Source: DASUPK01 sp963695805 (lineage in GTDB: Bacteria > Actinomycetota > Thermoleophilia > Solirubrobacterales > 70-9). Taken from it: a DNA stretch of 64,000 bases. The notes under the pieces were generated by a model, which was given only the letters and a program-made list of their open reading frames with translations, made no database searches and was not told where the DNA came from. The position numbers and the translations under genes were made by a program. Below are positions 17,238-25,513 of the stretch, piece by piece. Numbering within the stretch: the stretch's first letter is position 1; each line of letters begins with the position of its first letter. The DNA is taken from NCBI GenBank assembly GCA_963695805.1, contig CAVOHV010000002.1, positions 62,001 through 126,000 of the forward strand, read 5' to 3'.

Positions 17238-17372
17238 CTAGGGCGTCGTGCCCGTGGCCAAGAGCGCGACCAGCGCCAGGGCGATGCCGACGAGGAGCCC
17301 GATCGTGTAGGCGATGACCAGCTTCCCGCCTCGGAGCCGATCGGTTGCCAGGTGGTCGATCAACGTGCCCAT
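17238..17372 (-). CDS. 44-residue single-helix membrane peptide under c-di-AMP riboswitch
   Basis: ATG at 17372 is preceded by an AGAGAGG ribosome site five bases upstream. A short basic N-terminus (DRLRGGK) leads into one hydrophobic helix (residues about 18-40, LVIAYTIGLLVGIALALVAL) and a TGTTP tail. Predicted topology is inner-membrane with the positive end in the cytoplasm. I recognise no family. It is the only gene between the riboswitch and the convergent GH76 gene, so it is the sole apparent target of the riboswitch. A role in potassium, turgor or wall control is inferred from the ligand only. Confidence 0.72.
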   Translation of the reverse strand: MGTLIDHLATDRLRGGKLVIAYTIGLLVGIALALVALLATGTTP

Positions 17373-17388
17373 GCGAACCTCTCTTTCT

Positions 17389-17510
17389 CAGGCCTACGGG
17401 GTTAGCTGACGGGCTCGCGCTGAAAGAGTGCGCTACGTATTCGATTCGCCCTCAGAGCCGAAGCTCCAGTGGTTCCCCCGCTCGCGCTTACGCGCGACTC
17501 GGCAGGTGCA
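17389..17510 (-). promoter_or_regulatory. c-di-AMP riboswitch (ydaO-yuaA type)
   Basis: Read on the minus strand, the conserved cores appear in the right order and spacing: CTGCCGAGTC (5' end, near 17505), GAGCGGGGGAACCA (about 17482-17469), GGGCGAATC (17451-17443) and CCCGTCAGCTAACCCCGTAG (17413-17394). These match the ydaO consensus, which binds two cyclic di-AMP. The aptamer ends only a few bases before the AGAGAGG ribosome site of the 44-residue peptide. No terminator hairpin with T-tract intervenes, so control at translation start is the simpler reading. Confidence 0.88.
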
Positions 17511-17573
17511 GTTCCGAACAACGTACCCAACGGGTACAGCGAATAAGCTACCTAATTCTGTGGTCGGAGGTGG
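17511..17573 (-). promoter_or_regulatory. leader/promoter region upstream of the riboswitch
   Basis: AT-richer stretch between the zinc-ribbon gene and the aptamer. It contains the palindrome GTACCC-AAC-GGGTAC (17523-17537). The riboswitch transcript probably starts here, though read-through from the zinc-ribbon gene is also possible. No confident -35/-10 pair. Confidence 0.3.
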
Positions 17574-17951
17574 CTAAGCGGCCTTGGGGAGCTTGCCGTC
17601 GCGCTCGAGCTCCTCGCGGACCTTGCGCACGTGGCCGGTCGAGCAGTTGGCACGCTTGGCGATCACGCCATCGGGCTCCTCGGGGCTGCGGCGCAGCTCG
17701 AACTCGAGGAGCGCCTGGCGCCGGGAGGCCCAGCCGTCGCCCTTCGCGCCAATGGTCGCCTTCTCGACGGCCTTCTCACGCTGGCAGTGCAGGCAGAGCC
17801 AGTCGCCGCCCTTCTTGCTCCAGCCCTCGGGCCGGCGCGGGACGGTATTGCTGCCGGCGGCGTAGCGCACCGTCACCTCGCAGCCGGCACAGGTCCACCG
17901 GCGGGTGCGGGGCGCATGGGCGCGCTTGTTTGCAGTTGCTGTCTTTGACAT
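17574..17951 (-). CDS. zinc-ribbon plus HTH-like hypothetical protein
   Basis: 125 residues; ATG 17951 follows GGAGG with six-base spacing. Two CxxC pairs, CAGC (about 21) and CLHC (about 53), form a zinc ribbon with a basic, Trp-containing loop. The C-terminal half (IAKRANCSTGHVRKVREELERDG) looks like a helix-turn-helix that reads a signal-dependent site. Together they suggest a small DNA-binding protein. Function unknown. Same strand as the riboswitch unit downstream, separated by about 60 bp. Confidence 0.75.
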   Translation of the reverse strand: MSKTATANKRAHAPRTRRWTCAGCEVTVRYAAGSNTVPRRPEGWSKKGGDWLCLHCQREKAVEKATIGAKGDGWASRRQALLEFELRRSPEEPDGVIAKRANCSTGHVRKVREELERDGKLPKAA

Positions 17952-18029
17952 CAGTTACCTCCGCGTTGTCGAGCACTGCTTCGCGAAGGCTGCCTACCAG
18001 TGGAAGAGCTGCGCGAAAGTGCTGCAAAT

Positions 18030-18050
18030 GCCGGGTTTCCATGACCCGGC
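18030..18050. promoter_or_regulatory. hairpin in divergent region
   Basis: GCCGGGT (18030-18036) and ACCCGGC (18044-18050) form a 7-bp stem with a TTCCATG loop in the 211-bp gap between the zinc-ribbon gene and the membrane protein gene. The rest of the gap is AT-richer than the neighbours (for example 18064-18120) and likely holds both promoters. Confidence 0.35.
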
Positions 18051-18162
18051 GGGGTCGTACATGTTAGCAGACGCTGAAATCCCTGCAAAACGCGGCTTTT
18101 CGACGAATTTCACGTCTCGGTGACGCAAAAAGCCCGGTCGAACAGGTACGAATGTCCGCCTC

Positions 18163-19629
18163 GTGACGCGCCCGGGCGACAGCCTAGCTGGACGCTTCAC
18201 CATGCGATCGACCTGGGCGCTGATCGGCGCCCTGATCGCCCTCGTCGGCGCGCTCGCGCTCTGCCTGGATCGCTTCCATAACGGGGACTTCTACCTCTCG
18301 CTCGTCAGTGGCCGCCTGGTCGCGCAGCACGGCTTCGTCGACCAGTACCCGTTCGCAACGGTCGCGAAGGGGGGGACCTGGATGAACCAGCAGTGGCTTT
18401 CCGAGCTCACCTTCTTCCGCATCTCCCAGGTGCTCGGACCGACGGGGCTGACGGTGCTCTACGCGTTCCTGATCACGGCGCCGCTGGCCCTGTTGCTCTG
18501 GCTCTGCAGGCGGAAGGGATGGCCGATGCTGATCGCCGTCGCCGCCTTCTACTTCCCTGGCCTGCTCGCCGTTATCCACCCGCGCGCGGCCGGCTTCACG
18601 GTGGTGATCTTCTCGCTGCTGGTGGCGCTCCTCGCCGTCGCCTGGCATGGGAGATCCAGTTCCGGGCTCGAGCGCCGACCCCCGTGGTGGGTTGGGCTCG
18701 CGATCGTGGTCCTGTTCGCGCTCTGGGCCAACCTCCATGGGGGGTTCATCGCGGGCCTCCTGCTACTCGGCCTGGCAACGGTTGGGTTCGCGATCGATCG
18801 CTGGCGCGGCATTCCCGGGAGCCTCCCGATGTCCCGGATCGCGGCGCTTGGGCTCCTGGCGGTGCTCGCCGCCGTCACCGTCACTGTCTCGACCCCGCTC
18901 GGGGCTGCCATCTGGTCGTACCTCTTGAGCTTCCAGAACCAGGCGATCTCGATGGCGAGCACCGAGTGGCAGTCCGCCTTCGGGGACCCGCTCGCGCTCG
19001 TCTACCTGGCGCTGGCGACGGTCTTCGCCGCCTGGATGTGGGTGCAATCGCCGCGGCCGCGCCGCGCCACGACCCTGCTGGTGACGGCCGGCTTTCTCGT
19101 CTTCGCGGGCTACTCGATTCGCAACATCGTCTTCATCGGACCCGTCCTTGCCCTCCAGGTCGCCTGGACGGCGCCGAACCGTAGTCCCGGGCCGATGCGC
19201 ATGCCAGTGGCGATCGCCGGCTCCGTCGCGGCCGCCGCGGCGCTCGTCTGGGCGGCGATCCTCGGGCCCCCGCGCGACGACCCGAGCCTCGGATTCCCGG
19301 TCGCGGACTACGCGATCGCCCATCCACCGAAGCACGGGCGGATCGTCACCTACGCGGGCGTGGGCTCGTACATCAACTGGCGCTCCCCCGACACGCGGGT
19401 GGTGCTGAACGGGTGGCTCGAGCACTTCTCGCCACAGGAGCTGCGCGACAACTACGGGGTGCTGCGCAATGGCGCTCCGGACCTGCGCGGGGCGCTCCGG
19501 CGGCTCAAGGCGGGAGCGGTCATCGCGCACGTCTCGTCGGCGATCGGGGCACTCGAAGCGGCCGGCTTCCAGCCGGTCTACAGCACGCCGCAGGGGACGT
19601 ATCTGGTGCGGGCCCCCAAGCGCCGTTGA
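18163..19629 (+). CDS. polytopic membrane protein, GT-C-like
   Basis: 488 residues from GTG 18163 (an ATG at 18202 is an equally possible start, right at the first helix). About ten hydrophobic helices. The first periplasmic loop contains GDFYLSLVSGRLVAQHG and GGTWMNQQWLSEL, a pattern seen in bacterial GT-C type glycosyltransferases that use lipid-linked sugars. NLHGGFIAG follows in a later helix. The C-terminal 120 residues form a soluble domain. It precedes an MptB-like gene, so envelope glycan synthesis is likely. Specific activity unknown. Confidence 0.7.
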   Translation: MTRPGDSLAGRFTMRSTWALIGALIALVGALALCLDRFHNGDFYLSLVSGRLVAQHGFVDQYPFATVAKGGTWMNQQWLSELTFFRISQVLGPTGLTVLYAFLITAPLALLLWLCRRKGWPMLIAVAAFYFPGLLAVIHPRAAGFTVVIFSLLVALLAVAWHGRSSSGLERRPPWWVGLAIVVLFALWANLHGGFIAGLLLLGLATVGFAIDRWRGIPGSLPMSRIAALGLLAVLAAVTVTVSTPLGAAIWSYLLSFQNQAISMASTEWQSAFGDPLALVYLALATVFAAWMWVQSPRPRRATTLLVTAGFLVFAGYSIRNIVFIGPVLALQVAWTAPNRSPGPMRMPVAIAGSVAAAAALVWAAILGPPRDDPSLGFPVADYAIAHPPKHGRIVTYAGVGSYINWRSPDTRVVLNGWLEHFSPQELRDNYGVLRNGAPDLRGALRRLKAGAVIAHVSSAIGALEAAGFQPVYSTPQGTYLVRAPKRR

Positions 19630-19686
19630 CTCAGTCCTTGCAGCTTCATTCGCGGTTAGAGATGAGCTCTACGATCCCCGCCTGCG

Positions 19687-21039
19687 ATGGAGTCCACTCC
19701 CGCATCCGCTGACTCGGCGGTCGAGCCGGCGGCCGCGATCCGCCCGGCGTTGCCGGCGCTTCCCAGGCTGGAGGCCCGGCGCCGAGCCCTGATCGCCAAC
19801 ACGATGCTGGGCGGGATGGTCGCCGCCGCCTTCCTGATGGCGGCCGGCGCCGCCGCGAAGCACTACGGACCGACGCTTCACATCCATCACGGGCTGCCGG
19901 ACTCGCTCCGAGGGCCGCTCCACGGCCTCGGTCTGTCGCTGAGCGGCACCGAGTTCGGCGTCGTCTTCATCATTCTCGGCGTCTGCTACCTGGGCGTGCT
20001 CGCCTTGGCGGACTCGGTCCGCGTCCGGGTCGGCCTGGGCGCCATCGTTTTGCTCCACCTGATCTTCGTGATCGCGCCGCCGCTGCTCTCGAGCGACCTC
20101 TTCAACTACGTGGGCTACGCGCGCCTCGAGGTCGTGCACGGCCTCAATCCGTACGTCCACCCGCTGTCCGCCGCGCCCACCGACCCCTCCTACATCTACG
20201 TGGGCTGGCCCCTCAACACGACGGCATACGGCCCGCTCTTCACCCTCGCCAGCCTGCCGCTGGGCTGGGTCAGCTTTACGGCGGCGATCTGGCTCCTCAA
20301 GTCGGTGACCGCCCTCGCCAGCCTCGCCTGCGTGGCGCTGGTCTGGGCTTGCGCGACCCGGCTCGGCCGCCCGCCGCTCCCGGCCGCGCTCTTCTTCGGG
20401 CTCAACCCGGTGTTGCTCGCCTACGCGGTCGGTGGCGCCCACAACGACCTGCTGATGCTGGCCGCAGCGCTGGGCGGTGTCTACCTGTTGCTCGCGGGAC
20501 GGGAGTCGGGGATGGCGGCGCTGGTGGGCGCCGTAGCGGTGAAGAGCTCCTCGGTCGTGCTGCTTCCGTTTGCCCTACTCGGCTCGAAGCGGCCGATCAG
20601 GGCGCTGATCTGGGGCGCGCTGGCGGCGGCGGTCGTCGCGGCGATCACGGTGCTCGCCTTCGGCACCCACGTCTCGAGCCTCCTGCACGTCCTCCAGCGC
20701 GACGCGCGCCTCGAGACTCCGAACGACGTCCCCGGAGTGATCAACGACGTGCTCGGCCTCGACCTCGCCAACCACACGCTCGGCCGGATCGGGATGGTCG
20801 TGCTGGTGGCGACGGTCGCCCTCCTATTGATCCGGGTCTACCGGGGCGGGGACTGGCTCGAGAACGCGGGCTGGGCGACCTGCGCGGTGATCGTCACGAC
20901 CACCTGGTTCCTGCCGTGGTACCTGATCTGGTTCCTGCCGCTCGCGGCCCTCGCGCTGCGGCCGTACCAGCGCCTCACGGCGCTGGCACTGACCGCACTC
21001 GCAATCGGCCTACAGCTGCCGCTGATCTTCGGGAAGTAG
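19687..21039 (+). CDS. MptB-like polyprenol-phosphate mannosyltransferase
   Basis: 450 residues with about twelve membrane helices. Diagnostic segments: SSDLFNYVGYARLEVVHGLN with the acidic residue of GT-C loop 1, NTTAYGPLFTLASLPLGW, and NPVLLAYAVGGAHNDLLMLA. These match the MptA/MptB alpha-1,6-mannosyltransferases (GT87-like) of actinobacteria, which extend lipomannan using polyprenyl-phosphomannose on the outer membrane face. ATG at 19687. The 58-bp gap to the previous gene suggests co-transcription. The GH76 gene upstream could degrade the same linkage. Confidence 0.8.
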   Translation: MESTPASADSAVEPAAAIRPALPALPRLEARRRALIANTMLGGMVAAAFLMAAGAAAKHYGPTLHIHHGLPDSLRGPLHGLGLSLSGTEFGVVFIILGVCYLGVLALADSVRVRVGLGAIVLLHLIFVIAPPLLSSDLFNYVGYARLEVVHGLNPYVHPLSAAPTDPSYIYVGWPLNTTAYGPLFTLASLPLGWVSFTAAIWLLKSVTALASLACVALVWACATRLGRPPLPAALFFGLNPVLLAYAVGGAHNDLLMLAAALGGVYLLLAGRESGMAALVGAVAVKSSSVVLLPFALLGSKRPIRALIWGALAAAVVAAITVLAFGTHVSSLLHVLQRDARLETPNDVPGVINDVLGLDLANHTLGRIGMVVLVATVALLLIRVYRGGDWLENAGWATCAVIVTTTWFLPWYLIWFLPLAALALRPYQRLTALALTALAIGLQLPLIFGK

Positions 21040-21069
21040 CTACCGGGCTTCGCCACATAGCCGCGGCCA

Positions 21070-21582
21070 CTACGCGGCGGGGTGCGGCTCGTGCCGTGCC
21101 GAGATCCGGCCCAAGATCACGCTGCCGACTCCGCCGATGATGCCGACGGCGAGGGCTGCGACCGCCCAGATCACACCATGTAGATCGAACCCGAAGGCAT
21201 TGTCCAGCGACCACGCGCCGGCACCGATCCCCGCCAGCGCGAAGACCGCGGCGATCAGGACGACATTGAATTCGTAGCCCTGGTTCGAGTTCCAGATGCC
21301 GTTTCGGGCGTGCACGGTGATGACCGCGGCCGTCATCACAGCGATCAGGGCTGCGGCGGCGAAGGGGGTGAAGAGGCCGAGTGCAATCAGCGCTCCGCCC
21401 AGGAATTCGGCCGTGCCGGCCGCCCGCGCGTGGAGCCAACCGGGCTGCAGCCCGATGTTGTCGAACATGCCGGCGGTGGACTCCAGGCCTCCGCCGCCGG
21501 AGACGCCGAAGAGCTTCTGGGCGCCATGACCGACGAAGAGCAGTCCCACCACCAGACGAAGAACAAGCAGTGCGAGGTCCAT
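21070..21582 (-). CDS. DoxX-family membrane protein
   Basis: 170 residues; AGGAG with seven-base spacing precedes ATG 21582. Four helices with the DoxX features LLFVGHGAQKLFG, a loop that replaces quinone-binding segments, and GTAEFLGGALIALGLFTPFAA. DoxX proteins are inner-membrane and often linked with thiosulfate/quinone oxidation or oxidative stress, but most lack a defined reaction. The C-terminal segment adds a fifth hydrophobic stretch. Convergent with the mannosyltransferase, divergent from the WS/DGAT gene. Confidence 0.88.
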   Translation of the reverse strand: MDLALLVLRLVVGLLFVGHGAQKLFGVSGGGGLESTAGMFDNIGLQPGWLHARAAGTAEFLGGALIALGLFTPFAAAALIAVMTAAVITVHARNGIWNSNQGYEFNVVLIAAVFALAGIGAGAWSLDNAFGFDLHGVIWAVAALAVGIIGGVGSVILGRISARHEPHPAA

Positions 21583-21691
21583 GTGGAATCTCCTAGGGAA
21601 TTGGGGTCGAAGTCTCTCTCCACGATAGTTGCCTACGCAAATACTTCTTAAACCTCTTGCGCGCGGCGCCGGTATTGAGAGAATCGCCGCG

Positions 21692-23134
21692 ATGCGTCAG
21701 CTGACCAGCCTCGACGCGCAGTTCCTCGCCCTGGAGAGCTCGAACCAGACCGGCCACGTCGCGGGGCTCGCGATTCTCGATCCGTCCAGCAAGGAGGATG
21801 GCGAGCTGACCTTCAGGGACATCTGCAGGCTGATGGAGGAGCGCCTGCCCCTGCTGCCGCCGCTCCGGTGGCGTCTGGTCGAGGTTCCCTTCGGGCTCGA
21901 CTACCCGTACTGGCTCGATGACGCCGAGTTCGACCTCGACTTCCACGTGCGCGAGCTGGCTCTGCCGCCCGGAGGGACCACTGAGAACCTCGCGGAGCAG
22001 GTGGCACGAATCGTCTCGCGGCCGCTGGATCGCTCGCGCCCGCTCTGGGAGCTCTACCTGATTCACGGCCTGGAGGACGGGCAGGTCGCGCTGTTGACCA
22101 AGATCCACCATGCGGTGGTCGACGGCCTCTCCGGCGCCGAGATCATGGGGGTCCTCTTCGACCTCGCCCCGGAAGGACGCGAGCTGCCCGAGCCGCAGGT
22201 CGACGGCGCGGAGCGCAAGCCGAGCGACCTCCAGATGCTCACCCGCGGGCTGATGGGACTGCCGCGCTATCCGCTGCGAGTGCTGCGCTCGCTACCCCGG
22301 GCCCTGCCAAACCTCGACTCGTCGCCGGTCTTCGCGGCGATCCCGGGAACGAGCCTCGTCGCCAGGGTGACCGACCGGCTCACGCGGCCGCTCTCCAACC
22401 GCGAGACCGGAGTGCTCGCCCACACCACGTACAAGGCGCCGAAGACGCAATTCAACGGACGCATCTCGCCGCACCGGCGCTTCGCGTTCGGGCAATTGGA
22501 TCTCGACGAGGTGAAGAAGGTCAAGAACAAGCACCGCTGCACGGTCAACGACGTGGTCGTTTCGATCTGCGCGGGCGCGGTCCGCAGCTGGCTGCTCGAG
22601 CACGACGATCTCCCGCCGGACCCACTCGTCGTGCAGGTGCCGGTCTCCGTCCGAACCGACGAGCAGATGGGCACCTACGGCAACCGGATCATGCTGATGA
22701 GCGCGCCGTTCTTCACCAACGAGCCGAACGCCGTGCGTCGCCTCGAGAAGACCCACCGCGCGCTTGCCGCCATGAAGGAACAGCACCGTGCGCTGCCCGC
22801 CGAGCTGCTCCAGGACACCAACCACTTCATCCCGCCGGCGGTCTTCGCACGCGCCGCGCGTGCCACCTTCGCGATCTCCACCGGACCGGGTAGGCCGACC
22901 TGGAACCTGGTGGTCTCCAACGTCCCCGGGCCGCAATTCCCGCTCTATTGCGCCGGAGCCAAGCTGGTCGCCCACTATCCCGTGTCGGTGATCACGGACG
23001 GCATGGGGCTCAACATCACCGTGATGAGCTACGACGGCCACATGGACTTCGGGATCGTCGCCGACCGCGACCAGATCCCAGACCTCTCGTCGATGATGGA
23101 CCGGCTGCGGGACTCGCTCGAGGAGCTCAAGTAG
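21692..23134 (+). CDS. wax ester synthase/diacylglycerol acyltransferase (WS/DGAT)
   Basis: 480 residues from ATG 21692. The catalytic HHAVVDG lies at about residue 139 in KIHHAVVDGLSGAEIMG. Other family blocks: SSNQTGHVAGLAILD, PLWELYLIHGLEDG, NDVVVSICAGAVRSWL and VVSNVPGPQFPLYCAGAKL. The enzyme esterifies acyl-CoA to fatty alcohols or diacylglycerol, making storage wax esters or triacylglycerol at the membrane. It is followed by an acyl-ACP thioesterase gene only 45 bp downstream, which points to a neutral lipid or fatty acid unit. Confidence 0.93.
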   Translation: MRQLTSLDAQFLALESSNQTGHVAGLAILDPSSKEDGELTFRDICRLMEERLPLLPPLRWRLVEVPFGLDYPYWLDDAEFDLDFHVRELALPPGGTTENLAEQVARIVSRPLDRSRPLWELYLIHGLEDGQVALLTKIHHAVVDGLSGAEIMGVLFDLAPEGRELPEPQVDGAERKPSDLQMLTRGLMGLPRYPLRVLRSLPRALPNLDSSPVFAAIPGTSLVARVTDRLTRPLSNRETGVLAHTTYKAPKTQFNGRISPHRRFAFGQLDLDEVKKVKNKHRCTVNDVVVSICAGAVRSWLLEHDDLPPDPLVVQVPVSVRTDEQMGTYGNRIMLMSAPFFTNEPNAVRRLEKTHRALAAMKEQHRALPAELLQDTNHFIPPAVFARAARATFAISTGPGRPTWNLVVSNVPGPQFPLYCAGAKLVAHYPVSVITDGMGLNITVMSYDGHMDFGIVADRDQIPDLSSMMDRLRDSLEELK

Positions 23135-23178
23135 ACGAGCTAGTCGACTGGCCTGGCGGCCGGGCCTTCGAGCAGGAA

Positions 23179-23832
23179 ATGCGGCCCGGGATCGCGGATG
23201 CCGACGGCAGTGGCCGCTGCCGCCTGGACGCGATGGCGCGGTGGCTGCAGGACATCGCCTATGCCGATCTGGTCGACGCCGGCTTTGAGGGCGGGGGGGC
23301 CTGGATCGTCCGGCGCACCCGGATCCGGGTCGACGCCTTCCCTCGATTCGGAGAGGAGATCTCGTCGCGCACCTTCTGCAGCGGCATCGGCCGGTTCTCC
23401 GCCGAGCGCAGGACCTCGCTCCGGGGCGAGCGCGCGGCGGTCGAGACGGTGTCGCTCTGGATCTGCCTCGATCCCGAGCGCCGCCAGCCGATGCGCTTTC
23501 CGCCCGAGTTCCTCTCGATCTACGAGGAGAGCGCCGGGGGGCGCGGCGCCAACGTGCGGCTGCGCCATTCGGATCCACCCGAAGGGGCCGACCGCTCGAC
23601 CTGGATCTTCCGGGCCTCGGAGATGGACCCCGCCGGGCACATCAACAACTCGCACTACTGGACGCCGGTCGAGGAGGAGCTCGCAGCAGGCCGAGAGCCG
23701 GAGCGGATCGACGCGGAGGTCGAGTTTCGCGATCCCGCCATGCCCGGAGAGGTCGCCCTGCTTCGCGATGGCTCGTCGCTTTGGATCGCGGGCGCCGAGG
23801 GCACGGTGCACGCGTCGATGCTTCGCGGCTAG
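23179..23832 (+). CDS. acyl-ACP thioesterase-like (hotdog fold)
   Basis: 217 residues from ATG 23179. Two hotdog domains: first with ADADGSGRCRLDAMARWLQD, second with ASEMDPAGHINNSHYWTPVEEEL, whose Asp/Asn/His pattern matches the FatA/FatB catalytic region. Releases free fatty acids from acyl carrier protein. The conserved family N-terminus (GRAFEQEMRPG) begins upstream of this ATG, yet no ATG, GTG or TTG is available there before the WS/DGAT stop. Either a rare start codon is used or the first few residues are dispensable. Its stop overlaps the stop of the convergent hydrolase. Confidence 0.8.
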   Translation: MRPGIADADGSGRCRLDAMARWLQDIAYADLVDAGFEGGGAWIVRRTRIRVDAFPRFGEEISSRTFCSGIGRFSAERRTSLRGERAAVETVSLWICLDPERRQPMRFPPEFLSIYEESAGGRGANVRLRHSDPPEGADRSTWIFRASEMDPAGHINNSHYWTPVEEELAAGREPERIDAEVEFRDPAMPGEVALLRDGSSLWIAGAEGTVHASMLRG

Positions 23833-24737
23833 GCGGGGGCTTCGGTGTGCGCCCGGGCGCCGTCTGCCGCCCTGGCATGCTCGGAGATAGCGTCGATGAG
23901 CTGCGGCCAGACACCGCGCGGGAGGTCGTGGCCCATGCCCTCGATCATCATCAGCCGGGCGCCCGGAATCGCCTTGGCGGTGGCGCGGCCGCCCGACGGG
24001 CGGATCATCTTGTCCACGGTGCCGTGGATGACAAGCGTCGGGGCCTTGATCCGTCCCAGAGCCTTCGTCCGGTCTCCGGAGGCGATGATCGCGCCCAGCT
24101 GGCGACCGCCCGCACGGACGTCGAAGCCGCGATCGAAACTGCGCGCGGCCCGCTCACGGACGTACTGCTCGTCGCGCTCGAAGCCGGTCGATCCGACCAG
24201 GCCGAAGATCTCGGCCGAGCGCTGGATGTAGCCGTCCCGGTCGCGGGCGGCGGGCCGCAACAGGTAGCGGTAGACCGAGAGGGCAGGCTGGCCGCGCCAG
24301 CGACTGCCGGTGGTCGACATGATCGAGGTGAGCGAGCGGACGACCTCGGGATGCTCGGCAGCGAGCATCTGGCCGATCATGCCGCCCATCGAGGCGCCGA
24401 CCACGTGTGCGGGAGCGATCTCGAGCTCGCGCAATAGCACGGCGGTGTCCTCCGCCATGTCGGAGAGCGAGTACTGCTCAGGGTCGAGCCGACGGGTCAG
24501 CATCTGCTTGACGCTCGGCGGGCGGAAGTCGAAGTGGGTCGAGCGGCCGATGTCGCGATTGTCGAAGCGGACGACGTAGAAGCCCCGTTCGGCGAGCTGC
24601 TCGCAGAAGTCCTCGTGCCAGGCGATCATCTGCGTCGCCAGGCCCATGATCAACAGGATCGGGGGGTCGTCGGGATCGCCGAAGGTCTCGTAACACAGGG
24701 TCACGCCCCGCCCGACGTCGCAGAACTCCTCGGCCAT
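23829..24737 (-). CDS. alpha/beta-hydrolase
   Basis: 302 residues from ATG 24737. Alpha/beta-hydrolase fold with nucleophile Ser in VVGASMGGMIGQMLA (about residue 113), Asp in LVIHGTVDKMIRP and His in EGMGHDLPRG. An oxyanion-type LIMGLATQMIAWH near the start. This group includes esterases, lactonases and C-C hydrolases; the substrate cannot be told. Convergent with the thioesterase gene (4-bp overlap). Confidence 0.88.
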   Translation of the reverse strand: MAEEFCDVGRGVTLCYETFGDPDDPPILLIMGLATQMIAWHEDFCEQLAERGFYVVRFDNRDIGRSTHFDFRPPSVKQMLTRRLDPEQYSLSDMAEDTAVLLRELEIAPAHVVGASMGGMIGQMLAAEHPEVVRSLTSIMSTTGSRWRGQPALSVYRYLLRPAARDRDGYIQRSAEIFGLVGSTGFERDEQYVRERAARSFDRGFDVRAGGRQLGAIIASGDRTKALGRIKAPTLVIHGTVDKMIRPSGGRATAKAIPGARLMMIEGMGHDLPRGVWPQLIDAISEHARAADGARAHTEAPA

Positions 24738-24884
24738 CGGGCGATCGTAGACAAAGGTGGTCTGTTGTTCGCGTGCTGCTCCATGTGAGTCATTGCGTCC
24801 CGGTTCGCGGACGGCTCCTTAGAACCGCTGCTTTCGTCCAAAGCGACTATCCCGCAGCCCGGCGGCATCGAGGGTGGCGTGTCT
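24738..24884. other. intergenic segment before integrase remnant
   Basis: No start-to-stop gene is supported. The frame of the integrase remnant stays open back to about 24787 but the residues there are not integrase-like, so the break point of the remnant probably lies near 24880. Confidence 0.4.
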
Positions 24885-25058
24885 ATGGGTCACTCCCCGA
24901 TCACGGTCACGTTCGACCTCTACGGCCACCTGATGCCGGGAGCGGAGGCGGAGGCCGCCGGTTTGCTCGACGCCTTCCTGGAGGCAGAGCGCGAGCGCGG
25001 CGAGGAGGCAGCTCGGGCCGCTGGCGGCGAGCGCGCCGAGGCCGTCCCGCCGGAGTAG
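24885..25058 (+). pseudogene. tyrosine recombinase (phage-type integrase) C-terminal remnant
   Basis: 57 codons read MGHSPITVTFDLYGHLMPG..., the final box of a tyrosine integrase: the GHS histidine and the catalytic Tyr in DLYGHL. A charged helical tail follows to the TAG at 25056-25058. The catalytic Arg, Lys and second His/Arg boxes are missing, so it cannot recombine. It marks the worn end of an integrated element. No tRNA, attachment repeat or partner gene is recognisable nearby. Confidence 0.8.
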
Positions 25059-25096
25059 GGTCCGTCACACATTCAGCGAACGAGAAGGAGAACACC

Positions 25097-25366
25097 ATGC
25101 CGCAGATCAAGTTCAGGTTCACCTTCGAGGAGCCGCCGGATGAAGGTCCAGCCTGGAGAGAGGAGGATCTGGTTCACCACGCCCAGGCTCTCAAGGAGCG
25201 GATCGAGAAGTCAGCCGCCAAGGTAGTCGGAACGCATATTCGGACTGAGGAGAGCAAGGTCATTCTCGACGTCGATACCGATGAAAGCGCGGCGTCTGTA
25301 GCGAACGACATCAAGGGCTACGACGGCGCCTCGTACTCCGTGCAGAGCGAAATCACACGAGGTTGA
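25097..25366 (+). CDS. small acidic hypothetical protein
   Basis: 89 residues with AAGGAG seven bases before ATG 25097. Predicted mixed alpha/beta with strand KFRFTFEEP, a long helix (HHAQALKERIEKSAAK) and two further strands (VILDVDTDE, YSVQSEI). No recognised family, no signal peptide or membrane helix. It follows the integrase remnant and could be part of the same acquired segment or a local gene. Confidence 0.6.
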   Translation: MPQIKFRFTFEEPPDEGPAWREEDLVHHAQALKERIEKSAAKVVGTHIRTEESKVILDVDTDESAASVANDIKGYDGASYSVQSEITRG

Positions 25367-25513
25367 CGGTCACCCCGCCGCCGTGCTTGAGCACGCCATT
25401 TTTGCCAGCCGCAGTCGAGTCCGGAATGGCACCGGCAAGGCGGATGCCCTGAAGGTCCAATAGTCATGTTCCCTCGGGCGGCCCGGTGGCGTAGTGTTCA
25501 TCGCAAGGCCGAC
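25367..25513. other. 147-bp intergenic region
   Basis: No gene or convincing motif. It presumably carries the promoter of the frameshifted membrane protein gene. Confidence 0.3.

Noticed and set aside
18064..18165. GTGACGCAAAAAGCCCGG recalls the core of a c-di-GMP-I (GEMM) riboswitch ahead of the membrane protein gene at 18163.
   Set aside because: The companion GGCAAACC stem and the distal GGTAGCCGGGTT element are missing at the right spacing, so the resemblance is limited to one short segment.
24738..25060. A tRNA or attachment site next to the integrase remnant.
   Set aside because: No cloverleaf, T-loop GTTCGAnTC or duplicated att-like segment could be found around it.
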